Below are positions 7,383 to 15,492 of a stretch of DNA of 35,550 nt, piece after piece (position 1 is the first letter of the stretch; every line of letters begins with the position of its first letter). The notes below the pieces were generated by a model. It saw nothing but the letters and a program-made list of their open reading frames with translations. It was not told the origin of the DNA and made no database searches. The stretch is from the NCBI GenBank assembly GCA_018240025.1, contig JAFEGM010000063.1:1-35550 (forward strand). Reading direction: 5' to 3'. This DNA is from Verrucomicrobiota bacterium. Its GTDB lineage: Bacteria > Verrucomicrobiota > Verrucomicrobiia > Chthoniobacterales > SZAS-18. The position numbers and the translations under genes are program-made.

Positions 7383-8222
7383 ATGTCTGATTCTTTTTCC
7401 GCTTCCTCCGACCCGGTCGCGCTCGACCTCAGCGCGCGCACCAAGCTGCGTCTGACCGGCGCCGACAGGGTGCGTTTTCTGCACGGTCAGGTCAGCAGCG
7501 ATGTGCGGGCGCTGCGCGCGGGCGAGTCGCAGTATGCCTGCGTCATGACGGCCAAGGGGAAGATGTGTGCGGATATCTTCGTGCACGCGGAACCCGAAGC
7601 GCTGTTGCTCGATGCCGATCCCTCGCTGCGCGAGGAACTCGCGGCGCGGCTGGAGCGATACCTCATCGCCGACGACGTGGTCATGACCGATGTGACCGAC
7701 GAACTCGCGCTGCTGCACGTGATTCCGCCGCGGCCGGACGGACGCCGCACCCAACGACTGGGCGTGGACGGCAGCGACCATTTTGTGCCCGTGTCAGAAC
7801 GCGCGGCGTTCCTGGCCGAACTCGCACTGCCGCTCTTGAGCGAAGCCGAGCAGGAACTCCGGCGCATCGCTGCGGGCGTGCCGCGCTGGGGACTCGACCT
7901 CGCGCCCGACACGATCCCGGTCGAGGCGGGCCTGGAAGAGCGCGCGCTCTGCTACACCAAAGGCTGCTACATCGGGCAGGAGGTCATCTCGCGGCTGAAG
8001 AGCATCGGCCAGGTCAATCACCGCCTCGTGCGGCTGCGCTCGGCCGGAGAACTTACGGTGGGCGAGAAATTGCTCGATGCCGCCGGCGCGACCACGGGCG
8101 AGGTCACGAGTGCGATCGCCGATCCGCACGGCGGCTGGCTGGGCCTCGGCTACGTGCGGCGCGCGCAGACTGCGGCAGGCACCCGGGTGCGGGCCGGCGA
8201 GAGCGAAGCCGAGGTTTGGTGA
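7383..8222 (+). CDS. ygfZ: folate-binding protein YgfZ (tRNA-modifying/Fe-S maturation, GcvT-like)
   Basis: The protein has 279 residues from MSDSFSASSDPVALDLSART. The family signature KGCYIGQEVISRLKSIGQVN is near residue 200 with its invariant cysteine. The N-terminal GcvT-like fold is seen in RLTGADRVRFLHGQVSSDVR and the end shows GGWLGLGYVRR. The YgfZ family binds tetrahydrofolate and supports iron-sulfur enzymes such as MiaB in the cytoplasm. An ATG 30 bases upstream is also in frame but lies in the preceding hairpin, so the ATG at 7383 is preferred. It lies between cysK and the glycosyltransferase, all on the plus strand. Confidence 0.9.
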   Translation: MSDSFSASSDPVALDLSARTKLRLTGADRVRFLHGQVSSDVRALRAGESQYACVMTAKGKMCADIFVHAEPEALLLDADPSLREELAARLERYLIADDVVMTDVTDELALLHVIPPRPDGRRTQRLGVDGSDHFVPVSERAAFLAELALPLLSEAEQELRRIAAGVPRWGLDLAPDTIPVEAGLEERALCYTKGCYIGQEVISRLKSIGQVNHRLVRLRSAGELTVGEKLLDAAGATTGEVTSAIADPHGGWLGLGYVRRAQTAAGTRVRAGESEAEVW

Positions 8223-8295
8223 GTTTCGCCGCGGTCGCACGCCCACTTGACGCTGGGGCCGCCCCCCGGACACTGCGCGCCGCTCCTACTTGATT

Positions 8296-9825
8296 ATGTG
8301 GTCGTCTGCGAGTTTCGGCCTTGGTGACATTCTCTGGGCCGTCTCCTACGTCACGGTCACGCTGGTCTTTTGCGCCTTCGGCTTTCACCGCTGGTGCATC
8401 GTGCGCCTTTATCACCGGCATCGGCGCGAGGTGCAGGCTCCGCGCGAACGGTTCGCGGAGCTGCCGGTCGTGACTGTTCAGCTGCCGATTTTCAACGAGT
8501 ATTGCGTCGCGCAACGCCTGCTGGCCGCGGTCGCGGCGCTGGACTATCCGCGCGACCGGCTCGAGGTGCAGGTGCTGGACGATTCGACTGATGCCACCCG
8601 CGAGCTGCTGGAGGCGGAGGTGGAGGCACTGCGCGCCCAGGGCCTCGATATCGTACATCTGCACCGGACCGACCGCATCGGGTTCAAGGCCGGCGCGCTC
8701 GAGGCGGGCATGCAGGTGGCGCGGGGGGAGTTCATCCTCATCCTCGATGCGGACTTCATCCCCGCACCGGATCTGCTCCAGCGTACGGTGCATTTCTTCA
8801 CCGATCCGCAGGTCGCTCTGGTGCAGTCGCGCTGGGGCCACCTGAATCGGAACGAGTCGCTTCTCACCCGCGCCCAGGCCATCCTGCTCGACGGCCACCT
8901 CGTGCTCGAACAGGTCGCGCGCAGCCGCAGCGGTCGGTTCTTCAATTTCAACGGCACCGCCGGGCTTTGGCGGCGCCGCGCCATCGAGGAGAGCGGCGGC
9001 TGGCAGCACGACACGCTGACGGAGGATCTCGATCTGAGCTATCGGGCCCAGGTCCGTGGCTGGCGCTTCCTCTTCCTGCCGGATCTGGTCACGCCGGCCG
9101 AATTGCCGGCCGACATGGCCGGCTTCAAGAGCCAGCAGCATCGCTGGGCCAAGGGCTCCATCCAGACCTGCCGCAAGCTCCTGCCCGTCCTCTGGCGCCT
9201 GCCGCTGCCATGGTGGCAGAAGATCGAGGCGTTCGTGCACCTGACCGCCAATTTCGCCTATCTGACGCTGGCCTGCCTGTGTCTGCTGCTCGATCCGCTG
9301 CAGGCCGGCGGCGGCGGCTGGCTGACCTTCCTCTTCGTCGAACTGCCCGTCTTCATCCTCGCCTCCGGCTCGGTCGCCTGCTTCTACGCCACGGCGCTGT
9401 GGGCGGTCTATCCCGGCACGTGGTGGCGGCAGATTTGGCTGCTGCCAGTCGTGGTCGCACTCGGCATCGGTCTGGCGCTGAGCAATGCCAAGGCGGTGAT
9501 CGAAGCGCTGCTCGGGCTGGAATCCCCCTTCGTGCGCACTCCCAAAACGGGGACGGGCGAGGCGCCGAAACCTCGTCGCTATGCGGCCGCGCGGACCATC
9601 CTGCTGCCGCTGGCCGAGCTCCTGCTGGCGCTGCACTTCGCGCGCTACACCTGGCTGGCGATCGGGGTGGAGAACTGGAAGGCGGTGCCGTTTCTGGCGC
9701 TCTTTGCGGCCGCGTTTGCCTGGGTCGGGCTGGCCTCGCTCTGGCCGCTGCTGGCCGCGGCGCTGGAGCGAGCCGGCTGGCGGGAACGAGCCGCCTCGCC
9801 GGAGGAATCGTGCCAGGTCGGATAG
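8296..9825 (+). CDS. family 2 glycosyltransferase, cellulose/mannan-synthase-like membrane protein
   Basis: The protein has 509 residues from the ATG at 8296 (a TTG two codons earlier is possible). One N-terminal membrane helix is followed by a cytoplasmic GT2 domain with [25 protein letters not shown] (the metal-binding DxD), [11 protein letters not shown] (the general base) and QQHRWAKGS, the Q-x-x-R-W motif of processive beta-glycan synthases. After it come four or five membrane helices (about residues 315-500). The family polymerises UDP- or GDP-sugars and threads the product through the membrane. The sequence recalls plant CslA/CslC-like synthases more than BcsA, and no PilZ domain or bcsB is present. 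The sugar is unknown. Confidence 0.85.
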   Translation: MWSSASFGLGDILWAVSYVTVTLVFCAFGFHRWCIVRLYHRHRREVQAPRERFAELPVVTVQLPIFNEYCVAQRLLAAVAALDYPRDRLEVQVLDDSTDATRELLEAEVEALRAQGLDIVHLHRTDRIGFKAGALEAGMQVARGEFILILDADFIPAPDLLQRTVHFFTDPQVALVQSRWGHLNRNESLLTRAQAILLDGHLVLEQVARSRSGRFFNFNGTAGLWRRRAIEESGGWQHDTLTEDLDLSYRAQVRGWRFLFLPDLVTPAELPADMAGFKSQQHRWAKGSIQTCRKLLPVLWRLPLPWWQKIEAFVHLTANFAYLTLACLCLLLDPLQAGGGGWLTFLFVELPVFILASGSVACFYATALWAVYPGTWWRQIWLLPVVVALGIGLALSNAKAVIEALLGLESPFVRTPKTGTGEAPKPRRYAAARTILLPLAELLLALHFARYTWLAIGVENWKAVPFLALFAAAFAWVGLASLWPLLAAALERAGWRERAASPEESCQVG

Positions 9826-9888
9826 CAGTATTCGCACCGCCGGGGGTTGCCGGATGCCCTAAGACACAGGCCGAGCGCAGCCGCGGGC

Positions 9889-9916
9889 TTGTAATTCCTA
9901 GAACTGGCAGTATATG
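9889..9916 (+). promoter_or_regulatory. possible promoter of the second L,D-transpeptidase gene
   Basis: TTGTAA (9889-9894), 16 bp, TATATG (9911-9916); each hexamer matches four of six positions. The -10 overlaps the left arm of the inverted repeat listed next. Confidence 0.4.
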
Positions 9917-9941
9917 ACAACCCTTCCTCCGCCGTTGTCAT
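9914..9941. promoter_or_regulatory. 8-bp inverted repeat in front of the second L,D-transpeptidase gene
   Basis: ATGACAAC (9914-9921) and GTTGTCAT (9934-9941) are perfect arms around a 12-bp centre, ending 4 bp before the ATG at 9946. The left arm covers the predicted -10 region and start site. It may be an operator or, if transcribed in full, a hairpin near the start codon. Confidence 0.45.
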
Positions 9942-9945
9942 CACG

Positions 9946-10749
9946 ATGGAAGCTTCCTTGCGCTCTGTATCCTGCGCCCTCGTGGCGCTCTCTGCTCTCG
10001 CCCTTTCCGCCTGTTCTGACGAAGGCTGGGCCGCGGCCGACCGCCGTAATCAAGTCATCGTCTCCGTGCGCGACCAGCGTCTGACGGTCATCAAGCCCGA
10101 CCGCACCCGCGAGACCTTCGCCATTTCCACCTCCAAATTCGGCCTCGGGGACCGTCCCCGCAGTTTCGCCACGCCGCTCGGCAAGATGGAGATCGCCGGC
10201 AAGATCGGAGCGGGCGCGCAGCCCGGCACGGTCTTCAAGGGCCGTCTCCGCACCGGCGAGATCGTGGAGGTCAACTCTCCCGGGCGCGATCCGATCGTGA
10301 CCCGCATTCTCCGCCTGCGCGGCTTGGAGGCCCAGAATGCCCGCGCGGCCTCGCGCGGCATTTACATCCACGGCACCCCGGAGGAGGCCAGGATCGGCGA
10401 GCCGGTCAGCTACGGCTGCATCCGGATGAAGTCGGACGATGTCATCCGCCTCTACAATCTCGTGGCCGTCGGCTCGAAGGTGACGATCCTCGACGAACCG
10501 CTTTCCTCCGCGGTCGCCCGCAGTGTCCCGCCTGCGCCCAAGCCGGCCGAAGCTGGCGCACCGGCCGCCGCGCCCGCCGCGGCCGAGCCCACCTCGGTGG
10601 TCCTGACGCAGGCCTCGAGCGCCAACCGCGACGGCCAGTGGGCCGGCGACCCCGCCAAGCTGCTGGCCGGCAGCGGCACCACGGTCATGCGCTCGCATTC
10701 GCCCCGCCGCAAGGTCTCGCGGGCGGCGCGGCACGACGACACGATGTAG
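9946..10749 (+). CDS. L,D-transpeptidase (YkuD family), predicted lipoprotein
   Basis: The protein has 267 residues. The N-terminus MEASLRSVSCALVALSALAL ends in the lipobox LSAC (cysteine near residue 23), so it should be a lipid-anchored periplasmic enzyme. The YkuD domain (about 35-185) contains VSVRDQRLTVIKPD, FGLGDRPRSFATPLGKMEI, YIHGTPEEARIGEPVSYGCI and RMKSDD; the catalytic residue is the cysteine in YGCIRM. The C-terminal 80 residues are Ala/Pro-rich and end in a basic stretch (SPRRKVSRAARHDDTM), not part of the catalytic domain. This architecture (lipoprotein plus tail) differs from the soluble paralogue at 4289-4909, suggesting separate roles in cell-wall cross-linking. Confidence 0.85.
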   Translation: MEASLRSVSCALVALSALALSACSDEGWAAADRRNQVIVSVRDQRLTVIKPDRTRETFAISTSKFGLGDRPRSFATPLGKMEIAGKIGAGAQPGTVFKGRLRTGEIVEVNSPGRDPIVTRILRLRGLEAQNARAASRGIYIHGTPEEARIGEPVSYGCIRMKSDDVIRLYNLVAVGSKVTILDEPLSSAVARSVPPAPKPAEAGAPAAAPAAAEPTSVVLTQASSANRDGQWAGDPAKLLAGSGTTVMRSHSPRRKVSRAARHDDTM

Positions 10750-10751
10750 GC

Positions 10752-10775
10752 GCGTCGGAAGGGTTCCTCCGACGC
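10752..10775 (+). terminator. hairpin after the second L,D-transpeptidase gene
   Basis: GCGTCGGAAGG and CCTCCGACGC (10766-10775) make a 10-bp stem with a single bulged A, starting right after the stop codon. There is no run of T after it, so termination may be weak or need Rho. Confidence 0.45.
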
Positions 10776-10801
10776 TCGGTCGGCGTTTCGCAAGAGCGCC
10801 A

Positions 10802-10829
10802 TTGACTTTCTCTCGCCCCGGCGCATTCT
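10802..10829 (+). promoter_or_regulatory. possible promoter of rpsT
   Basis: TTGACT (10802-10807), 16 bp, CATTCT (10824-10829), with the key A and final T of the -10 box. The arrangement resembles the promoter at 4245-4272. The leader to the ATG at 10861 would be about 25 nt with a T-rich stretch. Confidence 0.4.
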
Positions 10830-10860
10830 CCCGCCCCTTTTTTAGATTTTTCCAAACCTC

Positions 10861-11130
10861 ATGGCCAACACCAAATCCGCCGCCAAACGCGCCCGTCAGA
10901 CGAAGCGCCGCACTCTCGCCAACAGCCAGGTCAAGAGCCGGGTCAAGACCGCCAAGCGCAAGCTGCGCGACCTCATCGCCGAGGGCGATCAGGCCAATGC
11001 GGCCACGTCGTATCGCGAGACCATTTCGGCCATCGACCGCGCCGTGAAGCGGGGCGTGATGCACAAGAACGCCGCCGCCCGCAACAAGAGCCGTCTCATG
11101 AAGGCGGTGAAGGGCGCGGCCGCCAAGTAA
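10861..11130 (+). CDS. rpsT: 30S ribosomal protein S20
   Basis: The protein has 89 residues, the usual size. It begins MANTKSAAKRARQTKRRTLA, continues with a Lys/Arg-rich helix and contains the conserved RAVKRGVMHKNAAARNKSRL near the C-terminus. S20 binds 16S rRNA early in assembly of the small subunit. It is a single-gene unit with a strong intrinsic terminator at 11214-11243. There is no Shine-Dalgarno sequence in front of the ATG, although this is a highly expressed gene. Confidence 0.97.
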   Translation: MANTKSAAKRARQTKRRTLANSQVKSRVKTAKRKLRDLIAEGDQANAATSYRETISAIDRAVKRGVMHKNAAARNKSRLMKAVKGAAAK

Positions 11131-11188
11131 GGCGGTCCGACCACCAGTCCGGTCGGCGCAACGTCGCAGCCGGATGCAGAATTTCCAT

Positions 11189-11206
11189 GGCCGGCAATCG
11201 CCGGCC
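11189..11206 (+). other. short hairpin upstream of the rpsT terminator
   Basis: GGCCGGC (11189-11195) and GCCGGCC (11200-11206) form a perfect 7-bp stem with a 4-nt loop, 7 bp before the terminator stem. The two hairpins could protect the 3' end of the rpsT message. Confidence 0.4.
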
Positions 11207-11213
11207 GGGCGAG

Positions 11214-11243
11214 ACTCCGCGCCATGCGCGGAGTTTTGTTTTT
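11214..11243 (+). terminator. intrinsic terminator of rpsT, overlapping a start codon
   Basis: ACTCCGCGC (11214-11222) and GCGCGGAGT (11226-11234) form a perfect 9-bp stem around a 3-nt loop (CAT), followed by TTTGTTTTT. The ATG of the next ORF begins in the loop at 11224. Confidence 0.85.
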
Positions 11244-11448
11244 GGCCCTGGCCTCGCTGCTCGCGAGCGGGTCGCTGCCGGCCGCCGACCCCTACGATGT
11301 CGCGCTGGAAGCGCGCATCGCCCGCCTCGAGCGACTCGCAGCCCAGCGTCCCGAGCGACGCGGCGCCGCCGCCCGCTGGAAGGATCCGGCGACAGCGCGC
11401 CTCCGACTCAGCCCCGAGCAGCGGGCGAGACTGCGCACGACACGGTGA
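11224..11448 (+). CDS. small secreted protein, function unknown
   Basis: The protein has 74 residues. MRGVLFLALASLLASGSLPA is a good Sec signal peptide with cleavage near PAA. The mature part is about 50 residues, charged and rich in Arg and Ala (VALEARIARLERLAA looks helical), with no cysteines. The ATG sits inside the rpsT terminator, so it would be expressed from read-through transcripts, from which the terminator must be melted, or from an undetected start inside the stem. The signal peptide argues that the frame is real; an accidental ORF cannot be excluded. Confidence 0.5.
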   Translation: MRGVLFLALASLLASGSLPAADPYDVALEARIARLERLAAQRPERRGAAARWKDPATARLRLSPEQRARLRTTR

Positions 11449-11488
11449 GCGGCACGGAACGCTCCGCTCGACCGTCCAGCTTACGCCT

Positions 11489-11528
11489 GCGCCTATCGCC
11501 TATCGCGCCTATCGCCTATCGCCTATGC
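11489..11528. repeat. short tandem repeat of CCTATCG
   Basis: Five copies of a CCTATCG-like heptamer (the last ending CCTATGC) lie in a row, with one 2-bp interruption, between the stops of the convergent genes at 11448 and 11566. It is followed by the palindrome GGCCTCGCGAGGCC (11542-11555) and further GC-rich inverted repeats that could act as a two-way terminator. Confidence 0.6.
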
Positions 11529-11565
11529 CGAGCCTCAGCGAGGCCTCGCGAGGCCCCCGCGGGCC

Positions 11566-13353
11566 TCACCCGCCGAAGTTCCCCGCCCGGTAGAGCTTGG
11601 CGTAGGCGCCGTTCTTGGCCAGCAACTCGGGCCCTTTGCCCACCTCCGCCACGCGGCCGTGCTCCATCACCACGATGCGCGAGAGGTTGTGCACGGTGGC
11701 CAGGCGGTGCGTGATGATGAGCGTGGTCCGACCGCGCATCAGCTCGGTCAGCGTTTCCATGATGGCGCCCTCGGTGGCGGGATCGAGCGCCGAGGTGGGC
11801 TCGTCGAGCAGGATGATGGGTGAATTCTTGAGGAACGCCCGGGCGATGCCGATGCGCTGACGCTGGCCGCCGCTGAGCTGGCCGCCGCGCTCGCCCACCG
11901 GGCTGTCGAAGCCCTTGGGCATGGCCATGATGAAATCGTAGGCCTGCGCCCGCCGGGCGGCCTCGATGATCTCCGCGTCGGTCGCGTTGGGCCGGCCGTA
12001 GGCGATGTTCTCCTTCACCGTGGTGGAGAAGAGGAGCGTGTCCTGCAGCACGATGCTGATCTGGTCGCGCAGCGAGCGCTTCTTGAGATCGCGCAGGTCG
12101 TGGCCGTCGAGCAGGACCGCGCCGGAGTCCGGATCGTAGAACCGCGGGGCCAGGCTGAGCAGCGTGCTCTTGCCCGCGCCGGTGCCGCCGACGAAGGCCA
12201 CGCTCTCGCCCGGCTCGATGACGAGATTGATGTCCTTCAGGATCTGCCGGTCCGAATTGTAGGAGAAATTGACCCCCCGGAACTCGAATCGGCCCTGCGC
12301 CTTGGCGATCGGCTGCGCGCCGGGCCGATCCTTCACATCGTCCCCCGCATCGAGAATCTCGAAGCAGCGCGTCGCCCCTGCCGCCGCGCCTTCCAGCGCC
12401 CAGGCCACGCCGGTCAGATTCTGGATGGGCGTGTAGAGCATCGCCAGGTAGCTGACGAAGACGGTCAGCCCGCCCAGCGTGAGTCGGCCATCGAGCACAT
12501 GCAGCGTACCGACGTAGATCATCAGCGCCGTGCCGAGGGCCATGCACGTGCTGACCATCAGCGAGGACCACATGTTGGTGAAGTTGAGCCGGAGGTTCGC
12601 CCGCAGGCTGGCCAGCGCCTGCTGATGAAAGTCCTCCACCGCCTCGTTCTCGCGGCCGAAGGCCTGCACCACGCGGATCGAGGACATGCCTTCCTGCACC
12701 GTCGTCAGCACCGCGCTCTCGCGTTCCTGGATGGCCGTGGATTCGTCGCGAATGCGGCCGGCGAAGTGCTTCAGCGCCCAGATGACGAACGGCAGCACGC
12801 CCATGGCCATGAGCGTGAGCACCCAGTCCATCTTCAGCATGATGAGCAACGTGCCGACCAGCGCGAGGCTCGAAGAGAAGATGTTGGTGAAGCCTTTGTT
12901 GTAGAAGGTCTGCAGCGACTGCGAGTCGTAGGCCACGCGGAAGCTGGAATCAGTGCTGCGCCGCGTGTCGTGGAACTTGAGCGAGAGATTGTTCAGCGTG
13001 GTGAAGAGATCCGTGCGCAGCCGCAGGAGCGCCTTGAGGCCCACCTTGATGAAGAGATAGGCCGTGCCGAGCCCGAGCAGGCCATTGATCAGATGCAGCG
13101 AGATCAGGCCGGCCGCGAGCAGCGCCACGCTGGCCTTCACGTCGAACGGTCCGCCGAAGATCGGCGCGATGGTGCGGGTGAAGACGCCGTCGTGGTAATG
13201 TGCCGCGCCGGGCAGCAGCTCGTCCACGATGACCTTGAACGGCCAGGGCGCGAGCAGGCCGAGGAGCGTCGTGATGAGCGAAAGCGTCAGACCCCAGGCC
13301 GTCGGACCCCAGAAGGGGCGGAAGTAGGTGAAGACGCGGCGATAGATGGACAT
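11566..13353 (-). CDS. ABC transporter, fused permease and ATPase (MsbA/exporter type)
   Basis: The protein has 595 residues, the normal length of a half-size exporter. The N-terminal 310 residues contain about six membrane helices, starting with [20 protein letters not shown]. The nucleotide-binding domain shows [20 protein letters not shown], Walker [13 protein letters not shown], the Q-loop, signature [15 protein letters not shown], Walker [13 protein letters not shown] and the switch His in ITHRLATV. The family works as a dimer in the inner membrane, exporting lipids, lipid A-like glycolipids, peptides or drugs; substrate cannot be read from sequence. It lies 112 bp downstream of aroF on the same strand and may be co-transcribed, but no functional link is evident. 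Confidence 0.92.
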   Translation of the reverse strand: MSIYRRVFTYFRPFWGPTAWGLTLSLITTLLGLLAPWPFKVIVDELLPGAAHYHDGVFTRTIAPIFGGPFDVKASVALLAAGLISLHLINGLLGLGTAYLFIKVGLKALLRLRTDLFTTLNNLSLKFHDTRRSTDSSFRVAYDSQSLQTFYNKGFTNIFSSSLALVGTLLIMLKMDWVLTLMAMGVLPFVIWALKHFAGRIRDESTAIQERESAVLTTVQEGMSSIRVVQAFGRENEAVEDFHQQALASLRANLRLNFTNMWSSLMVSTCMALGTALMIYVGTLHVLDGRLTLGGLTVFVSYLAMLYTPIQNLTGVAWALEGAAAGATRCFEILDAGDDVKDRPGAQPIAKAQGRFEFRGVNFSYNSDRQILKDINLVIEPGESVAFVGGTGAGKSTLLSLAPRFYDPDSGAVLLDGHDLRDLKKRSLRDQISIVLQDTLLFSTTVKENIAYGRPNATDAEIIEAARRAQAYDFIMAMPKGFDSPVGERGGQLSGGQRQRIGIARAFLKNSPIILLDEPTSALDPATEGAIMETLTELMRGRTTLIITHRLATVHNLSRIVVMEHGRVAEVGKGPELLAKNGAYAKLYRAGNFGG

Positions 13354-13465
13354 GGGCGGGCGCGGAACTCGGATCGGCTCCGAAGGAAACCCGAAGCGCG
13401 GACGGAATCGATGCGATTCGACGTCCGGCGTGAAATTGTCGCGCCGCCGCCGCGCGGGCGGGGGA

Positions 13466-14482
13466 TCAGACGCTGCGTCCGACCGCCTGCAGGAAAGGCG
13501 CGAGGCCGCTGACCAGCTTTTGGAAGCCGGTGAAATCGACCTGCTGTTGCCCGTCGCTCAGCGCCTCGGCCGGATGCGGATGCACCTCGACGATGAGTCC
13601 GTCCGCGCCCATGGCGATGGCCCCGGCGCAGAGGATCGGCACCAGGTCCGCGCGGCCCGCGCCCTGGCTCGGATCCACGATCACCGGCAGATGCGTCTCC
13701 TTCTTCGCGATGGCCACCGCGGCGAGGTCGAGCGTGTTGCGCGTGTAGGTCTCGAACGTGCGGATGCCGCGTTCGCAGAGCATCACGTTCACATTGCCCT
13801 CGCTGAGAATGTACTCGGCGGCGAGGAACCACTCCTCGATCCGCTCGCTCATGCCGCGCTTGAGCAGGATGGGCTTGCCCGTGCGGGCCGCCGCGATGAG
13901 CAGCTGGAAGTTCTGCGCATTGCGCGCGCCGATCTGCAGGATGTCGGCCACCGCGGCCACGTCGTCGACGTCGTTCTCGCTCAGCACCTCGGTCACGATG
14001 CGCAGCCCGGTCTCCGCGCGGGCCTGGGCCAGCAGCTTGAGGCCGTCGCGTCCGAGCCCCTGGAATTCGTAGGGCGAGGTGCGCGGCTTGAAGGCTCCGC
14101 CGCGCAGGATGGTCGCGCCCGCGGCCTTGACCGCCAGCGCGGTCTTCATGAGCTGCTCCTCGCTCTCGACCGAGCAGGGACCGGCCATGAGCGAGAGCTT
14201 CGGTCCGCCGACCGGCACGCCGGCCACATCGATCACCGTGGACTGCGGATGCGACTCGCGGCTGACCAGCTTGTAGCGCCGCTGCACCGCCATGACCTTG
14301 GCCACCTGCGGGAGAGCCGAGAGCGCCTCGAGCGTGTGGTGCGTGGTCTCGTCGCCAATGCACGCGATGACGCTCTGCACCGCGCCGACGATGGCGTGCG
14401 ACGTGTACCCCAGCCGCTCGACCTCCGCGACCACCTCGTCGATCTGATCCTTGGGCGTGTGGGGTTTGATGACGATGATCAT
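13466..14482 (-). CDS. aroF: 3-deoxy-7-phosphoheptulonate (DAHP) synthase, type I beta
   Basis: The protein has 338 residues. The first 75 or so form a ferredoxin-like regulatory domain ([20 protein letters not shown]), as in Thermotoga-type enzymes that are feedback controlled by aromatic amino acids. The TIM-barrel catalytic part has [60 protein letters not shown] and [15 protein letters not shown], giving the metal- and PEP-binding residues. It condenses PEP and erythrose 4-phosphate as the first step of the shikimate pathway. It is divergent from tryptophan 2,3-dioxygenase with 149 bp between starts, so synthesis and breakdown of an aromatic amino acid share a control region. Confidence 0.93.
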   Translation of the reverse strand: MIIVIKPHTPKDQIDEVVAEVERLGYTSHAIVGAVQSVIACIGDETTHHTLEALSALPQVAKVMAVQRRYKLVSRESHPQSTVIDVAGVPVGGPKLSLMAGPCSVESEEQLMKTALAVKAAGATILRGGAFKPRTSPYEFQGLGRDGLKLLAQARAETGLRIVTEVLSENDVDDVAAVADILQIGARNAQNFQLLIAAARTGKPILLKRGMSERIEEWFLAAEYILSEGNVNVMLCERGIRTFETYTRNTLDLAAVAIAKKETHLPVIVDPSQGAGRADLVPILCAGAIAMGADGLIVEVHPHPAEALSDGQQQVDFTGFQKLVSGLAPFLQAVGRSV

Positions 14483-14525
14483 GGCGGCCGGTCTGGTATT
14501 GGGTCGGAAGTGGAGGGCGCTTTGT

Positions 14526-14561
14526 ACTCGGAATTCGGCAAACGGAAATCCAAATCCGAGT
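14526..14561. promoter_or_regulatory. inverted repeat between aroF and the tryptophan dioxygenase gene
   Basis: ACTCGGA (14526-14532) and TCCGAGT (14555-14561) are perfect 7-bp arms separated by 22 bp of lower GC sequence, midway in the divergent intergenic region. It is a candidate operator for a shared regulator. It is not a match to a TrpR box that I can recognise. Confidence 0.3.
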
Positions 14562-14631
14562 CACGACCGGGGCCGGCAATTCTCCTTCGTCCGCGCTGAG
14601 GATTGTGGGACCTTCCCGAAACTCCTCCCCC

Positions 14632-15492
14632 ATGAGCGATTCCCCCGAAAACCAACGCGCGCTCGAGCCCGGCATCGTGCTCGATCTGCAGGACCGACTG
14701 ACCTACGCCGGCTACCTGCGGCTCGACATTCTCCTGGCCGCGCAACAGCCGCTCTCGGCCCCGGCGCATCACGACGAGATGCTCTTCATCATCCAGCACC
14801 AGACCTCGGAGCTGTGGATGAAACTGATGATCCACGAGCTGACCGCGGCCATCCGCCATCTGCGCGCGGACGATCTCTCGCCCTGCTTCAAGATCCTGGC
14901 CCGCGTGAAGCAGATCCAGATGCAGCTCTTCAATCAGTGGGCGGTGCTCGAGACGCTGACGCCGTCCGAGTATCTCGAATTCCGCTCCGTGCTGGGCAAT
15001 TCCTCCGGCTTCCAGTCAGCGCAGTATCGCACCATCGAGTTCCTGCTCGGCAACAAGCACGCCCGCATGATCGAGGCGCACAAGCACGACGCGCCGGTCT
15101 ACGCCGAGCTGAAGGCGGTGCTGGAGGCGCCTTCCATCTACGACGAGTTCCTCGCGCATCTGGCGCGGCGGAATTTCCCCGTCCCGGCCGATCTGCTGAC
15201 GCGCGATTTCGCCCAGCCGCACAAGCGCGATCCGCGGCTGGTCGAGGTCTTCAAGCAGATCTACGAGCATCCCGCCGAGCACTGGGACGCCTACGAGATG
15301 TGCGAGAAGCTGATCGACGTGGAGGAGTACTTCCAGCTCTGGCGCTTCCGCCATTTGAAGACGGTCGAACGCATCATCGGCTTCCGCCGCGGCACGGGCG
15401 GCTCGTCCGGCGTGGCCTTCCTGCAGAAGGCGCTGGAGCTCACCTTCTTCCCGGAACTGCTGGATGTGCGGACGGAGCTGAAGCAGGCGTAG
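14632..15492 (+). CDS. kynA: tryptophan 2,3-dioxygenase
   Basis: The protein has 286 residues from the ATG at 14632 (an in-frame TTG at 14605 would add nine). Hallmarks are [34 protein letters not shown] with the substrate-site His, [15 protein letters not shown] with the proximal heme histidine, and [16 protein letters not shown]. The enzyme is a cytosolic heme protein that opens L-tryptophan to N-formylkynurenine, the first step of kynurenine catabolism or of bacterial NAD synthesis from tryptophan. Kynurenine formamidase and kynureninase are not in the window. The last 53 bp overlap, tail to tail, the gene at 15440-16639. Confidence 0.95.
   Translation: MSDSPENQRALEPGIVLDLQDRLTYAGYLRLDILLAAQQPLSAPAHHDEMLFIIQHQTSELWMKLMIHELTAAIRHLRADDLSPCFKILARVKQIQMQLFNQWAVLETLTPSEYLEFRSVLGNSSGFQSAQYRTIEFLLGNKHARMIEAHKHDAPVYAELKAVLEAPSIYDEFLAHLARRNFPVPADLLTRDFAQPHKRDPRLVEVFKQIYEHPAEHWDAYEMCEKLIDVEEYFQLWRFRHLKTVERIIGFRRGTGGSSGVAFLQKALELTFFPELLDVRTELKQA

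Noticed and set aside
8234..8270. TTGACG-based promoter for the GT2 gene
   Set aside because: There is a good -35 but no acceptable -10 at 15-19 bp (ACACTG at 17 bp).
8104..9837. Long minus-strand frame opposite the GT2 glycosyltransferase
   Set aside because: The plus strand carries all GT2 motifs. The minus frame is Gln/Arg/Glu-rich shadow.
12100..13512. 470-codon plus-strand frame opposite the ABC transporter
   Set aside because: The minus strand encodes a complete exporter with all ATPase motifs.
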